The position numbers were made by a program, and so were the translations under genes. Below the pieces are notes generated by a model. The model had not been told where the DNA came from and did no database searches. It saw nothing but the letters and a program-made list of their open reading frames with translations. Below are positions 42,927-52,361 of a DNA stretch of 64,000 nucleotides, one piece after another. Where the stretch lies: contig JAENXC010000004.1 in NCBI GenBank assembly GCA_016649715.1, positions 1-64,000 of the forward strand, in the 5' to 3' direction. This stretch comes from Flavobacteriaceae bacterium. Lineage in GTDB: Bacteria; Bacteroidota; Bacteroidia; Flavobacteriales; Flavobacteriaceae. Within the stretch, counting starts at the first letter, position 1; every line of letters starts with the position of its first letter.

Positions 42927-43079
42927 ATGATAAATTCAATTTTACCACTCGCAAATTGGGGTATGGGAACTGCATTGATTATTTTCTTCGCAGTATTATG
43001 TGTAGTGCTTTCTGCCATCGTGCTTAACTTTGTTTTTGGTGGCAAAAAGAAGGACGACAATCCAGAGGATAGAGGGTAG
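42927..43079 (+). CDS. Small single-pass membrane protein in the cbb3 locus
   Basis: 50 codons: MINSILPLANWGMGTALII, then a hydrophobic helix (FFAVLCVVLSAIVLNFVF) and a charged tail GGKKKDDNPEDRG. It starts 12 nt after the SafE-like stop and is the last plus-strand gene before the convergent SCO gene. Not recognised as a named family; size and position suggest an accessory of the oxidase or copper-delivery system. Confidence 0.7.
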   Translation: MINSILPLANWGMGTALIIFFAVLCVVLSAIVLNFVFGGKKKDDNPEDRG

Positions 43080-43189
43080 TTTTTAATTGGTAGAAGACTG
43101 GGGATGGGATTTAAATAACAAGCATATAATTGAAAATTTTCATTCGTCACTAAATTTAAACCTACAAACTACCCTCTACCTACTTTTTA

Positions 43190-43807
43190 TTATTTCGCCA
43201 AATCAATAATAGCCTGAACTGTTTCTTTATTGTCCACGCCAAGGCCTTCCTGTTGGTGGGCAAGTTCGCCACCTTGATCAAAAACACTGATAATGTTTGA
43301 ATGCGAAAAATCCATAGGTGAAATCTGTTTGTAGTTTACGGCCAAAACGGCTGCGAATTCACGGGTATCGTCTTCCGTCCCGCGCAGGAAGAGCCATTTG
43401 TTATCTTCCATTTTGTTTTCTTTAGCAAAGGCGGTCAAACGTTCTGGCGTATCGGTTTTGGGATCGATACTTACGAAAACGTATTGCACAAAATCCTTTT
43501 TGTCTTCGGGAATTTGTTTTTCAATATTGCGCATATCCGCCACCAAACGTGGGCAGGCGGCTTGGCAAGAAGTGTAGATCATAACCATTACCACTACTTT
43601 CCCCTGGAGTTCCTTAAGTTCAATTTCATTGCCGTCTTGGGTGGTCCAGTGGGAGGGAAGGTTGTAGATGGACATATCTGAAATTTTCTTGCTTTCCGTA
43701 TTTTCCACGGTATTTGCAGCAACTGTTTCAGCGTCTTTTTTTGAAGAATTATTGCAGGATATTGCAACCAATGAAAGGGTAAGTAAAATATATTTGAAGT
43801 TTTTCAT
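43190..43807 (-). CDS. SCO1/SenC family copper-thiol protein
   Basis: 205 residues with a lipoprotein signal (LLTLSLVAISCNNSS). The thioredoxin fold has TSCQAACP (CxxxC) and FSHSN (copper-binding His). SCO proteins deliver copper or reduce thiols for cytochrome oxidases and copper nitrite reductases. Here it ends the nirK-nirV run on the minus strand, facing the cbb3 genes. Confidence 0.93.
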   Translation of the reverse strand: MKNFKYILLTLSLVAISCNNSSKKDAETVAANTVENTESKKISDMSIYNLPSHWTTQDGNEIELKELQGKVVVMVMIYTSCQAACPRLVADMRNIEKQIPEDKKDFVQYVFVSIDPKTDTPERLTAFAKENKMEDNKWLFLRGTEDDTREFAAVLAVNYKQISPMDFSHSNIISVFDQGGELAHQQEGLGVDNKETVQAIIDLAK

Positions 43808-43818
43808 AACAATGATTT

Positions 43819-44595
43819 TTAGTTTTCTAAATCTTTAGCGCATCTAAACCCTAAATTTTGGGAGGAATAGCGCGCTTTCATACTTCCGCGGAATGCGTAG
43901 CGCATAAAGGCGGCATAATTCATTAAATCGGAAGCACCGATGGCGGCACTTCCGCAGAAAAGATTGGAATCTTTATCCACATCTTTTCGCGATTCCCCAG
44001 AAATTAAAACACTGTTAAAATCCTGGGTCCATTCCCACACCAAACCGTGAAGGTCATAAATGCCCCAATAATTCTTGAAGGTTTGCCCAATTGGATTATT
44101 GAAGGTTTTGGGTGTTTCGTACCAACCGAGGATATATTGGTTGTAAGCCTCTACTTTTCTGGCATCGGGTACATTTTCATTCGCCATTGCGGCAAATTCC
44201 CATTCGTCCATTTTTGGTAAACGTTTGCCTTGGCATTCGCAATATTTTTTTGCAGCGAACCACGAAACGTTTGTTGCAGGGGCATTTGGAAGCCCACTGA
44301 AACTTTCATCATTTTTCCACTTCGCCAAATAACTTTTATCTGCAAACAAACTTATTATTTTGCTTTTTTTCCATTGCGGATTTTCTTCCACAAAGTTCAA
44401 ATAATCTTCATTGGTTACGGGATAAACATCCATCATAAAGGATTCCACTTTTACGGTTTTATTGGCCGCACCGTACAATGGAAGATAAGCACCGCCCTTT
44501 ACTATGGACATTTTATTATTTTGGGCTGTTACCTCACAAAACAATAAAGAAAAGACTAAGAAAAGGGCGGTGCTATAAAATTTCAATTTAAACAA
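43819..44595 (-). CDS. nirV: Formylglycine-generating-enzyme-like protein (NirV type)
   Basis: 258 residues from the TTG at 44595. SUMF1-like features: SIVKGGAYLPL, DVYPVTNEDYLNFV, APATNVSWFAAKKYCECQGKRLPKMDEWEFAA, GLVWEWTQDFN and LGFRCAKD. It has a signal peptide (FYSTALFLVFSLLFCEVTAQ) and follows nirK directly, the NirV position. The TTG start gives this signal peptide without overlap; an ATG at 44661 would lie inside nirK. Its precise role is unknown. Confidence 0.85.
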   Translation of the reverse strand: MFKLKFYSTALFLVFSLLFCEVTAQNNKMSIVKGGAYLPLYGAANKTVKVESFMMDVYPVTNEDYLNFVEENPQWKKSKIISLFADKSYLAKWKNDESFSGLPNAPATNVSWFAAKKYCECQGKRLPKMDEWEFAAMANENVPDARKVEAYNQYILGWYETPKTFNNPIGQTFKNYWGIYDLHGLVWEWTQDFNSVLISGESRKDVDKDSNLFCGSAAIGASDLMNYAAFMRYAFRGSMKARYSSQNLGFRCAKDLEN

Positions 44596-44597
44596 TA

Positions 44598-46067
44598 TTA
44601 CTGTTGGTTTCTGATAGCTTCCACCATTTCTGGGGTAACTTCTTTTTTGGAATTGCCCCAACTGTTATAAACGTAGGTAAGTACATTGGACACTTCCTCA
44701 TTACTGAGTGCCTGGGCAGTCATAACGCTGTTGTATTTTTTTCCGTTTACCGTTATTTCACCAGTTTTTCCGTGTAGCACAATACTGATGGCTCGGTCAA
44801 CATCGGCGTTCAGGTAATCAGATTTTGCCAAGGGAGGAAAAGCTGATTCAATCCCCTGTCCGTTGGCTTGGTGACAGGCAACACAAGTGGCCATAAATTT
44901 GTCTTTACCAAATTTCATTTTTTCTTCAAAACTCAAAGCTTTCACTTCTTCTTTTGGTTCCTTACTTTTTCCGTTAGGCATAGACTGGATTACGCTACCT
45001 TCGGGAAGATAGATACCATCGCGTATCTCGCCGGAATAGATTACTTTGTTTTCTTCGCCTTCCACTTTTAGCATTGCCAAAGCACCTTTATTGAATGCCC
45101 TGAAAATAGAGTGGTCAACAAGTATAAAAGTTCCCGGGACATCCACACGGAATTCCACAATCGCGGCTCCTCCGGCAGGTATTAGCGTTGTTTGAACATT
45201 TTCGTTAATCAGATCTCCACCATCAACATGAACTTTGTCAAAAATCTCCCCAATTACGTGGAAGGATGAAACTAGACCTGGTCCACCATTACCCACAAAG
45301 AGGCGTATTTTTTCACCCACTTTTGCAGTAAGGGCATTATCGCCGGTCATGGCGCCAACGTGACCGTTGAAAACCACATAATCTGGAGTTTCGTTAATGG
45401 CTTTTTGCATATCGAACGCTTGCAGACCCCTCGCGCCATACTTGCCTTCGGTATAGAAATCGCCTTGCATAATGTAATATTCCCTATCAACTGGGGGTAA
45501 ACCACCTACGGGCTCTACCAAAATAAGGCCGTACATTCCGTTGGCAATATGCATACCTACGGGTGCGGTGGCACAATGGTAAACAAAGAGTCCAGGGTTA
45601 AGCACTTTGAAAGAAAATACTTTTTCGTGACCTGGAGCCACAAAAGAAGATTCCGCCCCACCACCAGGACCATTCACGGCGTGAAGGTCAATGTTGTGCG
45701 GCAGTTTGTTATCCGGGTGATTTTTTAGGTGAAATTCTACCTCATCGCCCACGCGTGTTCTTATGAAGCTTCCAGGAACGGTTCCACCGAAAGTCCAGTA
45801 AATGTATTTTGTGCCGCCTGTCATTTCGCCTTCCCGTTCTTGGATTTCCAAGTCAACGATTAATTTTTTCGCTTTTCTTCTTCCAACTGGGGTTGGTACG
45901 TTTGGCGGGGAGGTAAGCTCCGCAATCATTTCTTGGCTCACGGGAATATCTACCGTCCGATTGTATATTCTATCGGATTTTTCGTTCACGCAGCTCGAAA
46001 GAAATGCCGCTGCGCCTAGACACAGCATCATTTTGGGAATAAAAGTGTTGTTGATGCTCAATTTCAT
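44598..46067 (-). CDS. nirK: Copper nitrite reductase with C-terminal cytochrome c domain
   Basis: 489 residues. The lipoprotein signal ends at FLSSC. Two cupredoxin domains: [10 protein letters not shown] and [21 protein letters not shown] (type 1 and type 2 Cu ligands His, Cys, His, Met), SSFHVIG and [15 protein letters not shown]-terminal haem c domain has [11 protein letters not shown] and a Met ligand in the [14 protein letters not shown] region. It reduces nitrite to NO in the periplasm. No clear own promoter was found, so it may be read from hemN. Confidence 0.96.
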   Translation of the reverse strand: MKLSINNTFIPKMMLCLGAAAFLSSCVNEKSDRIYNRTVDIPVSQEMIAELTSPPNVPTPVGRRKAKKLIVDLEIQEREGEMTGGTKYIYWTFGGTVPGSFIRTRVGDEVEFHLKNHPDNKLPHNIDLHAVNGPGGGAESSFVAPGHEKVFSFKVLNPGLFVYHCATAPVGMHIANGMYGLILVEPVGGLPPVDREYYIMQGDFYTEGKYGARGLQAFDMQKAINETPDYVVFNGHVGAMTGDNALTAKVGEKIRLFVGNGGPGLVSSFHVIGEIFDKVHVDGGDLINENVQTTLIPAGGAAIVEFRVDVPGTFILVDHSIFRAFNKGALAMLKVEGEENKVIYSGEIRDGIYLPEGSVIQSMPNGKSKEPKEEVKALSFEEKMKFGKDKFMATCVACHQANGQGIESAFPPLAKSDYLNADVDRAISIVLHGKTGEITVNGKKYNSVMTAQALSNEEVSNVLTYVYNSWGNSKKEVTPEMVEAIRNQQ

Positions 46068-46091
46068 ATGTTGATTTTTTAAAATTTGGTT

Positions 46092-46376
46092 TTATTTATT
46101 TTGCTTATTTTCAATATCTTGTTTTTGGAAAGTGAACAAAACCGGATCAATGGTAAGCATGACCCACGCCCAGTTATTGGTATTGCCGTCAAAATTGTTT
46201 TTTACGAATTTAATACCTTTTGATGCGAAATATTGCGAATACCCAGCTTGGATATCCACGTATTCACTTATTTTTTGCGAAGTTACTAAATCAATTTCAA
46301 AACCCAAGTTTTTTGAAACACCATCGTCAATTTAAGAAACAGCAAAAAATTGATGAAAATCGGGCTTTATACTTAA
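46092..46376 (-). pseudogene. C-terminal remnant of an outer-membrane beta-barrel (alginate-export-like) protein
   Basis: About 95 codons on the nirK strand, read as LSIKPDFHQFFAVS, a TAA at 46332-46334, then IDDGVSKNLGFEIDLV...NWAWVMLTIDPVLFTFQ to the stop at 46092. The in-frame stop and missing N-terminal part mark decay. The strand pattern and the NNWAWVMLTI ending resemble the C-terminus of alginate-export-family porins, which sit near denitrification genes in related bacteria. No intact upstream part was found between here and hemN. Confidence 0.6.
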
Positions 46377-46516
46377 TTTTTTTTTGAAGGCATTTTGAAA
46401 AATTAATGATTAGCGGTAGGTAAGGTTCTGATACAAGGGGTCTTGTTGTGATTTTTCTGAAAATAGGACTGTTATCAGTATCGAAAAAATTTTTGTGATT
46501 TTTTAAGAATGGATAA

Positions 46517-47881
46517 CTAAACCGTCATTGAAAACAATTGTGTTTCCGGCTTGCTTCGTTGCAAAAGAACATCAAAAGCCATGCAGACATTGCGAACAAA
46601 CGGACGGCCTTTTTCAGTGATTTGAAGTTTTGTGGAACCGATTTTAATTAAACCATCATCTTCCATTTCTTTCAGTTTAAGAAGTGTGTTGGGCAATTCC
46701 TTAAATTGTAGTGATGCGTCTTCCCACGAAGTTTCCAAACGACACATCATATTCAGGATATGCTTGCGAATTAATAGGTCTTCTTCAGTGAGCAAATGAC
46801 CGCGATAAACGGGAAGGATTCCCTGTTCCACCAATTCCTGATATTCCTCCACATTTTTTGAATTTTGACCAAAACTGTACCAACTGTCGCCTATGGCCGA
46901 AACGCCAAGACCAAGCATTAACTGGGTTTTGCTGTCTGTATAGCCCATAAAGTTGCGATGCAGTTTTTTGCCTTCCACAGCTTTGTATAAACTATCGGTT
47001 TTTAGGGCGAAGTGGTCCATCCCGATTTCAATATAACCAGCTTCTTCCAACATCCTTTTGCCGGTTTCGTACATTTCGCGCTTTTCTGCGGCACTTGGCA
47101 GATCTTCATCTTTAAAACCGCGTTGGCCGTTGCCTTTTATCCACGGCACGTGGGCGTAACTGTAAAAGGCGATTCGGTCTGGCATCAATTCCTTCGTTTT
47201 TTCAATGGAATAAACTACGTGTTCCTTTTTCTGAAAGGGAAGCCCGAAAATAAGGTCGTGGCCTACGGAAGTATAGCCAATTTCACGCGCAGTTTCTGTT
47301 ACCCGCTTCACATTTACAAAAGGCTGAAGTCTGTGGATTGCAATCTGAACTGCGGAGTTATAATCCTGCACGCCGTAGCTAACCCGTGTAAAACCACAAT
47401 CAAAAAGCGTTTGCAAATGGTCGCCTTTGGTATTGTTGGGATGCCCCTCAAAACTAAATGAAGGATTTTCGGCCATCGTTGCACCGTGAAAAATTCCTTT
47501 TAAAAGCAAACGTAAATTTTCTGCGGAAAAAAAAGTGGGCGTGCCGCCGCCGAGATGTAATTCTTTTATAATCGGCCGTTCGGGGAACATTTCCAAATAA
47601 AGCTGCCATTCTTTTAAAACAGAATCCAGATAGGGCGTTTCCACTCCGTGGTTTTTTGTGATTCGTTTGTTGCAGCCACAGAAGGTGCAGAGGCTTTCGC
47701 AAAACGGCAAGTGAATATAAAGACTAATTCCTTCGGTGGAATTGCTTTCTAAAAAACTTTGAACCACGTTTTTTTTCCATTCGCTCAGCGAAAAATCTTC
47801 ATTGTTCCAGTATGGAACTGTGGGATAACTGGTGTAGCGTGGGCCAGGGACGTTGTATTTTGAAACTAAACTATTTTGCAT
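46517..47881 (-). CDS. hemN: Oxygen-independent coproporphyrinogen III oxidase
   Basis: 454 residues. The radical-SAM cluster motif is CESLCTFCGC; LHLGGGTPTF and GVQDYN follow, with the C-terminal HemN domain. It makes protoporphyrinogen for haem without oxygen. An Fnr-type dyad and a perfect -7 box lie upstream, consistent with induction at low oxygen along with cbb3 and nirK. Confidence 0.96.
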   Translation of the reverse strand: MQNSLVSKYNVPGPRYTSYPTVPYWNNEDFSLSEWKKNVVQSFLESNSTEGISLYIHLPFCESLCTFCGCNKRITKNHGVETPYLDSVLKEWQLYLEMFPERPIIKELHLGGGTPTFFSAENLRLLLKGIFHGATMAENPSFSFEGHPNNTKGDHLQTLFDCGFTRVSYGVQDYNSAVQIAIHRLQPFVNVKRVTETAREIGYTSVGHDLIFGLPFQKKEHVVYSIEKTKELMPDRIAFYSYAHVPWIKGNGQRGFKDEDLPSAAEKREMYETGKRMLEEAGYIEIGMDHFALKTDSLYKAVEGKKLHRNFMGYTDSKTQLMLGLGVSAIGDSWYSFGQNSKNVEEYQELVEQGILPVYRGHLLTEEDLLIRKHILNMMCRLETSWEDASLQFKELPNTLLKLKEMEDDGLIKIGSTKLQITEKGRPFVRNVCMAFDVLLQRSKPETQLFSMTV

Positions 47882-47898
47882 TTTTTTTAATTCTGGTT

Positions 47899-47941
47899 CA
47901 AAATTACCTTTGCTGAAAAAACTATAAAATGATAAATATCA
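47899..47941 (-). promoter_or_regulatory. hemN promoter with Fnr-type dyad
   Basis: Dyad TGATAAATATCA at 47930-47941 (TGATATTTATCA in gene orientation, identical to the ccoI site) and a perfect minus-strand -7 box TAATTTTG at 47899-47906, 17 nt before the ATG. The centre is 29.5 nt upstream of the box. Confidence 0.75.
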
Positions 47942-48123
47942 GTTAGGGTCAAAGAATTTATATTCCATAGCTTTTTTTAACAAATCCGGATTTTCGAAAT
48001 TGATTATCCGAAATCTGGATTTTTTTTTCAGAAATTTGCAGATCAGCAATATTAGGTGTAAAACTATAATATTTTAATAAAGAATAAGAAGTCGTAGCTA
48101 TTTCTTCTTAATTTTGAAAGTAT

Positions 48124-48900
48124 ATGATAGCAGCAATAACCTTATTTTTAGTAGTAGCCCTTTCGGCATTGATCACAAAAATTGCCACAATTGCGCTAAA
48201 GTATACCGGATTATCTACCCAAAGTGCAAGATTTCAAGCACGTTCTGCATATACTGGCGCTGGTTTTACCACAACGGAATCTGAAAAAATAATGAATCAC
48301 CCTGTTCGTAGAAAAATTATATTTAATTTGATGCTAATTGGGAATGCGGGGATTGTAACCGTAATGTCATCGTTGATTTTGACTTTTGTCCTGCCGGATA
48401 CATTATCATCCAAATTGTACGGTTTGGTTATCGTAGTTACTGGTTTGAGCTTGGTTTGGTGGGCGGTAGAAAGTAAATGGGTGGATCGCGGTCTTTCCAA
48501 ACTTATAAACAGAATGCTTAAAAAATATACAGATTTGGAAGTACAGGATTATGCGGCAGTTCTCCATTTGAAGGACGACTATAAAATTAGCGAGAAAAAA
48601 GTGGGGGAAGAAGACTGGATGGCCAACAAAACCTTACAAGAACTGGATTTGCGTCACGAAGGCATCACCATTTTGGGGATAGATCGAAAGGAGTGCGATT
48701 ATATTGGTTCGCCCACAGGCAGTTTTGAAATTCATCCGGAAGATGTGATCACAATTTACGGAAAAGCGGAGGTCATTAAAAATCTGTATTCCCGTAAAAA
48801 AGATTTTGTGGCTTCCATGGCGCACCAAGAATACGTTGAGAAAGAGAACAAAAGAATTAAAGAACAGGAAGCGGATAGGAATAAATCTAAAGATATATAG
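48124..48900 (+). CDS. Membrane protein with C-terminal TrkA-C (RCK_C) domain
   Basis: 258 residues. Three membrane segments (MIAAITLFLVVALSALI, KIIFNLMLIGNAGIVTVMSSLIL, LYGLVIVVTGLSLVWW) precede a soluble TrkA-C domain (LQELDLRHEGITILGIDRKECDYIGSPTGSFEIHPEDVITIYG, residues ~170-220) that binds a ligand in K+ channels and transporters. The C-terminus is charged. Transport activity is unproven. Confidence 0.8.
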   Translation: MIAAITLFLVVALSALITKIATIALKYTGLSTQSARFQARSAYTGAGFTTTESEKIMNHPVRRKIIFNLMLIGNAGIVTVMSSLILTFVLPDTLSSKLYGLVIVVTGLSLVWWAVESKWVDRGLSKLINRMLKKYTDLEVQDYAAVLHLKDDYKISEKKVGEEDWMANKTLQELDLRHEGITILGIDRKECDYIGSPTGSFEIHPEDVITIYGKAEVIKNLYSRKKDFVASMAHQEYVEKENKRIKEQEADRNKSKDI

Positions 48901-48925
48901 TGTTGGTTTTATATATTTTTGAACT

Positions 48926-49825
48926 ATGGTAAAAATTTTAGAAAACCGATGGTTTCTACTTATCATTATTGGGCTTACTTGGGGAAGTTCATTTATCCTA
49001 ATAAAAAGATCGCTAGTTGTATTCACACCCTATGAAATAGGTGCTTTTCGCGTGGGTATTTCGGGGATTATTTTAGCTTATATCGGTATTCCCGTACTAA
49101 GAAAAATGACGAAGAAAACCTTGTTCTGGGTTGCACTGACGGGTTTTTTTGGTAACTTCTTGCCAATGTATCTTTTTCCAATTGCACAAACGCGGGTAAG
49201 CAGTTCGCTGGCGGGGATTTTAGATTCACTGGTACCCGTTTTCGTTTTGGTATTCGGTTTTTTTCTCTTCGGAATAAAAAGCAAATGGCTACAGGCTTTG
49301 GGCGCTATTTTAGGCTTTGCCGGTGCAGCGATGCTAATGTATTTTTCTGAAACCACTTCCGAGGAATCAAAATTAGGCTACGCACTTTTGGTAGTATTGG
49401 CAACAGCCTGTTATGCCATCGCTGCCCTGATTATCAAAGAAAAATTGCAAGATGTACCTTCAATAAAACTTTCGGGAGCAGTGTTCTCGGTTTGGTTGGT
49501 TCCTTCTTTATTAATATTGGTTTTCTCAGGATTTTTTAGTGATTTTAAAGCGAATCCACAAACCTGGCATGCGTTGGGATATTTAAGTATTTTGACCGTT
49601 ATGGGAACAGCGATCGCCATGATTTTGTACTATAAATTGATACAGAATACTTCCGCTGTTTTTGCAAGCACTGTAACCTATTTATTACCTTTGGTTGCCG
49701 TGGTTTGGGGTTTGCTGGACGGTGAAAAATTTAGTATTTGGTATGTAATTGGCGGATTGCTTATCTTGTGGGGAATTTATTTGATACGGGAGAAAAAGAA
49801 ATACATTCAGCCGGTCCCAAGGTAA
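48926..49825 (+). CDS. EamA/DMT family transporter
   Basis: 299 residues with ten predicted membrane helices in two EamA repeats. GLTWGSSFILIKRSL starts the first and ALLVVLATACYAIAALIIKEKL the second. A drug/metabolite exporter of unknown substrate. It starts 25 nt after the TrkA-C gene. Confidence 0.9.
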   Translation: MVKILENRWFLLIIIGLTWGSSFILIKRSLVVFTPYEIGAFRVGISGIILAYIGIPVLRKMTKKTLFWVALTGFFGNFLPMYLFPIAQTRVSSSLAGILDSLVPVFVLVFGFFLFGIKSKWLQALGAILGFAGAAMLMYFSETTSEESKLGYALLVVLATACYAIAALIIKEKLQDVPSIKLSGAVFSVWLVPSLLILVFSGFFSDFKANPQTWHALGYLSILTVMGTAIAMILYYKLIQNTSAVFASTVTYLLPLVAVVWGLLDGEKFSIWYVIGGLLILWGIYLIREKKKYIQPVPR

Positions 49826-49870
49826 TTCTGGTTTGAATAGAGATTGAAATAACAAATATTTTTGGAGTTT

Positions 49871-50986
49871 ATGATTGATTTTTTTGAAACATATAAAACC
49901 GAACTTCTTTACGCTGTATTAGTAGTAGTAGGGGTATTATCACTTAGGTACTTAACAAATCTCTTATACAAATGGTTAATTAGAAAAGGGCTAAAGAGGT
50001 CGCCAGAAAGACAGCCAACGGCAATAAATTTGGTAAAACGAATTTTAAATGCCCTGTGGTTGGTAATAGGATTTATGGCCCTTGTTTTCTTGTTTTTTGG
50101 AGATGCGTATCAGAAATTGAAACACGAATTCCAGGTGTTTTTATATTTAGGGATTGTATCGGTGATTACCATTGTAATTGCATCTTCAGTGCACATTTGG
50201 TTTAGGAAAAGTATAAAACGTAAAATAATAGATAAGGAAGACCCAACTGCCTTTAAATTTTTACGTTATATAGCGGTCTTTGCAGTATATACAATTGGCG
50301 TGTTAATTGGTCTTCTGGCGTTTCCTTCTTTAAAGGGAGTTGCGCAGGCTGCTCTTGGTGGAGCAGGGGTTATTGCACTGATTGCTGGGGTTGCTTCGCA
50401 GGAAGCGCTTGCAAATTTGGTGGGGGGCGTATTTATCATTTCCTTTAAACCTTTCAAAATTGGCGACATTATAAAAATCTCCGATTCAATGGTTGGTACT
50501 GTAGTAGATATTACCTTTCGGCATACGGTGATCCGCAATTTTGAAAACAAAATGATTGTCATTCCCAATGCAATCATAAACAAAGAGAAACTGATCAATT
50601 ACGATTTGGGCGAACTGAAAATCTGCGAACGCATAGAATTTGAAATATCATACGAGAGCGATCTGGATTTGGCCAAAAAAATAATGCGAGAAGAAAGTGA
50701 AAAACATCCGTTGATTATTGACAATCGCTCGGAAACTGATGTTTCGGACGGAAAACCTATGGTGCGAACGGCGCTTATTTCAATTAATGAATCCACCCTA
50801 ACGGTCCGCGCGTGGACGTGGACGCGAAATTATAACGATGCTTTCAACATGCGCTGCGATCTTTTGGAAAGCGTAAAAAAACGTTTCGACAAGGAAGGAA
50901 TTGACTTGGCATATCCGCACCGGACGATTGTTTTTAAGGATGAAGATTTATTCCAAAGAAAGGAAACCCCAAATCCCAAACAATAA
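49871..50986 (+). CDS. Mechanosensitive ion channel, MscS family
   Basis: 371 residues: four N-terminal membrane helices, then the pore helix with GLLAFPSLKGVAQAALGGAGVIALIAGVASQEALANLVGG and the MscS beta domain (KIGDIIKISDSMVGTVVDITFRHTVIRNFENKMIVIPNA). It opens on osmotic downshock. A -7 box TATTTTTG (49857-49864) lies only 6 nt before ATG 49871, so the mRNA may be nearly leaderless. Confidence 0.92.
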   Translation: MIDFFETYKTELLYAVLVVVGVLSLRYLTNLLYKWLIRKGLKRSPERQPTAINLVKRILNALWLVIGFMALVFLFFGDAYQKLKHEFQVFLYLGIVSVITIVIASSVHIWFRKSIKRKIIDKEDPTAFKFLRYIAVFAVYTIGVLIGLLAFPSLKGVAQAALGGAGVIALIAGVASQEALANLVGGVFIISFKPFKIGDIIKISDSMVGTVVDITFRHTVIRNFENKMIVIPNAIINKEKLINYDLGELKICERIEFEISYESDLDLAKKIMREESEKHPLIIDNRSETDVSDGKPMVRTALISINESTLTVRAWTWTRNYNDAFNMRCDLLESVKKRFDKEGIDLAYPHRTIVFKDEDLFQRKETPNPKQ

Positions 50987-51065
50987 CTCTTAAACTCCAA
51001 ACGAGAATTCTTATCAAATGAAAATTGTTTTGAATCTTTACGCATAAAATAACAATCGGTCTATA

Positions 51066-52007
51066 ATGAAAAAGGCTATTAAAGATAAAGAAACCCTTAT
51101 AAAAGTTCTTTTTATAATCTGTATGGTGCTGTGCATTTCGGGCTATGTAAGTAGCCCAATAGCTTTGGTGGGAGGGTTTTTGTTCTCCTATTTTTTGGGA
51201 CATCCTTTCTTGACGCTCAATAGCAAAGCGGTAAACTGGCTTTTAAAAATTGCCGTAGTTGGTTTGGGCTTTGGTATGAATTTAAAAGAAACCTTGGCAG
51301 CGGGAAAAGACGGGTTTATTTTAACCGTGTTTTCAATTTCCATAACCTTGATTCTCGGCTATTTTTTTGGAAGATGGTTGAAAATGAACCGCAAAAGCAG
51401 CCACCTTATCAGTTCTGGGACCGCCATTTGCGGAGGTAGCGCCATTGCCGCCGTTGCGCCGGTTATCAATGCTTCGGAAAAAGATATTTCAATTTCCTTG
51501 GGTGTAATATTTCTTCTGAATTCTATCGCCCTTATCGTTTTTCCACCCTTGGGCCATTTGTTTGGGTTGAGCCAACATCAATTCGGACTGTGGTGCGCCA
51601 TTGCCATACACGACACCAGTTCAGTGGTTGGTGCGGCCTATACTTTTGGGGAAGAGGCACTGAAAGTGGCAACAACAGTTAAATTGGCCAGAGCACTTTG
51701 GATCATTCCACTTTCAATTCTTTCCGTATTTCTATTTAAGGGAAAAGGAAAAAGCATAAAAATACCTTATTTCATCTTTCTCTTTATTTTGACAATTGTT
51801 ATGAACAGCTACCTTGCCATCCCAGAAATTATTACAGGAAGCATTACTAGCATTTCAAAATCGCTGTTGGTGCTTACGTTGTTCCTTATTGGTGCTGGAC
51901 TTTCCGTTGACAAAATAAAATCCGCTGGTTGGAAGCCGATGATTCTTGGGGTTTCGCTTTGGATTTTTATTTCTATAAGCTCGATTTTGGTTATAATTTC
52001 GTTGTAA
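51066..52007 (+). CDS. YeiH-family (UPF0324) putative sulfate exporter
   Basis: 313 residues with about ten membrane helices. SSGTAICGGSAIAAVAPVI and AIAIHDTSSVVGAAY match the YeiH family. Some members have been annotated as sulfate exporters; direct evidence is scarce. It ends just upstream of the tRNA-tail array. Confidence 0.9.
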   Translation: MKKAIKDKETLIKVLFIICMVLCISGYVSSPIALVGGFLFSYFLGHPFLTLNSKAVNWLLKIAVVGLGFGMNLKETLAAGKDGFILTVFSISITLILGYFFGRWLKMNRKSSHLISSGTAICGGSAIAAVAPVINASEKDISISLGVIFLLNSIALIVFPPLGHLFGLSQHQFGLWCAIAIHDTSSVVGAAYTFGEEALKVATTVKLARALWIIPLSILSVFLFKGKGKSIKIPYFIFLFILTIVMNSYLAIPEIITGSITSISKSLLVLTLFLIGAGLSVDKIKSAGWKPMILGVSLWIFISISSILVIISL

Positions 52008-52025
52008 AAAACTTCATCATTATTA

Positions 52026-52283
52026 TAAAAAAAGATACCACGAATAATGTCTTTTTTAAGTCGGGATGAACTTGCATGGGTCGTGGGAACGGCACAACAA
52101 AACCACTTCCGTGGTGGTTTTGTTGCACCACCCCAAAAAAAAAAAGAAGACACCGTAAAAGATGTCTTCTTTAAAGTCGGGATGAACTTGCTTGGGGTTC
52201 GCCGTACGCCATTGCCCTTTTGGCTGCGCCAAAGGACAATGCCACCCCAAAAAAAAAGAAGACACCTGAAAGATGTCTTCTTT
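52026..52283 (-). repeat. Tandem array of tRNA-Pro 3' tails and terminator hairpins
   Basis: Downstream of tRNA-Pro on the minus strand are three terminator-like hairpins (52255-52283, 52143-52172, ~52026-52057) of AAAGAAGACA / TGTCTTCTTT type; the third is diverged. Two degraded tRNA ends follow the second and third: AAGTCGGGATGAACTTGC at 52174-52191 and 52058-52075, both lacking the same 9-10 bp of the T arm. Each unit also holds its own hairpin, with stems CATTG/CAATG near 52210-52240 and CAACAAAACCAC/GTGGTTTTGTTG near 52095-52125. Confidence 0.75.
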
Positions 52284-52287
52284 AAAG

Positions 52288-52361
52288 TCGGGATGACAAG
52301 ATTTGAACTTGCGACCCCACGCCCCCCAGACGTGTACGCTACCAGGCTGCGCTACATCCCG
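52288..52361 (-). tRNA. tRNA-Pro (anticodon GGG)
   Basis: 74 nt, all four arms pair. Acceptor CGGGATG / CATCCCG, D arm GCGC / GCGT, anticodon stem CACGT / GCGTG with loop CTGGGGG (anticodon GGG), T arm GCAAG / CTTGT with loop TTCAAAT, discriminator A. CCA is not encoded. A minus-strand box TATTTTTG (52374-52381) lies 12 nt upstream of the 5' end. Confidence 0.92.

Noticed and set aside
47950-48060. Inverted AATCCGGATT / ATCTGGATT repeats as a second operator before the TrkA-C gene
   Set aside because: They are imperfect A/T-rich arms with no fixed distance to a -7 box on the plus strand.
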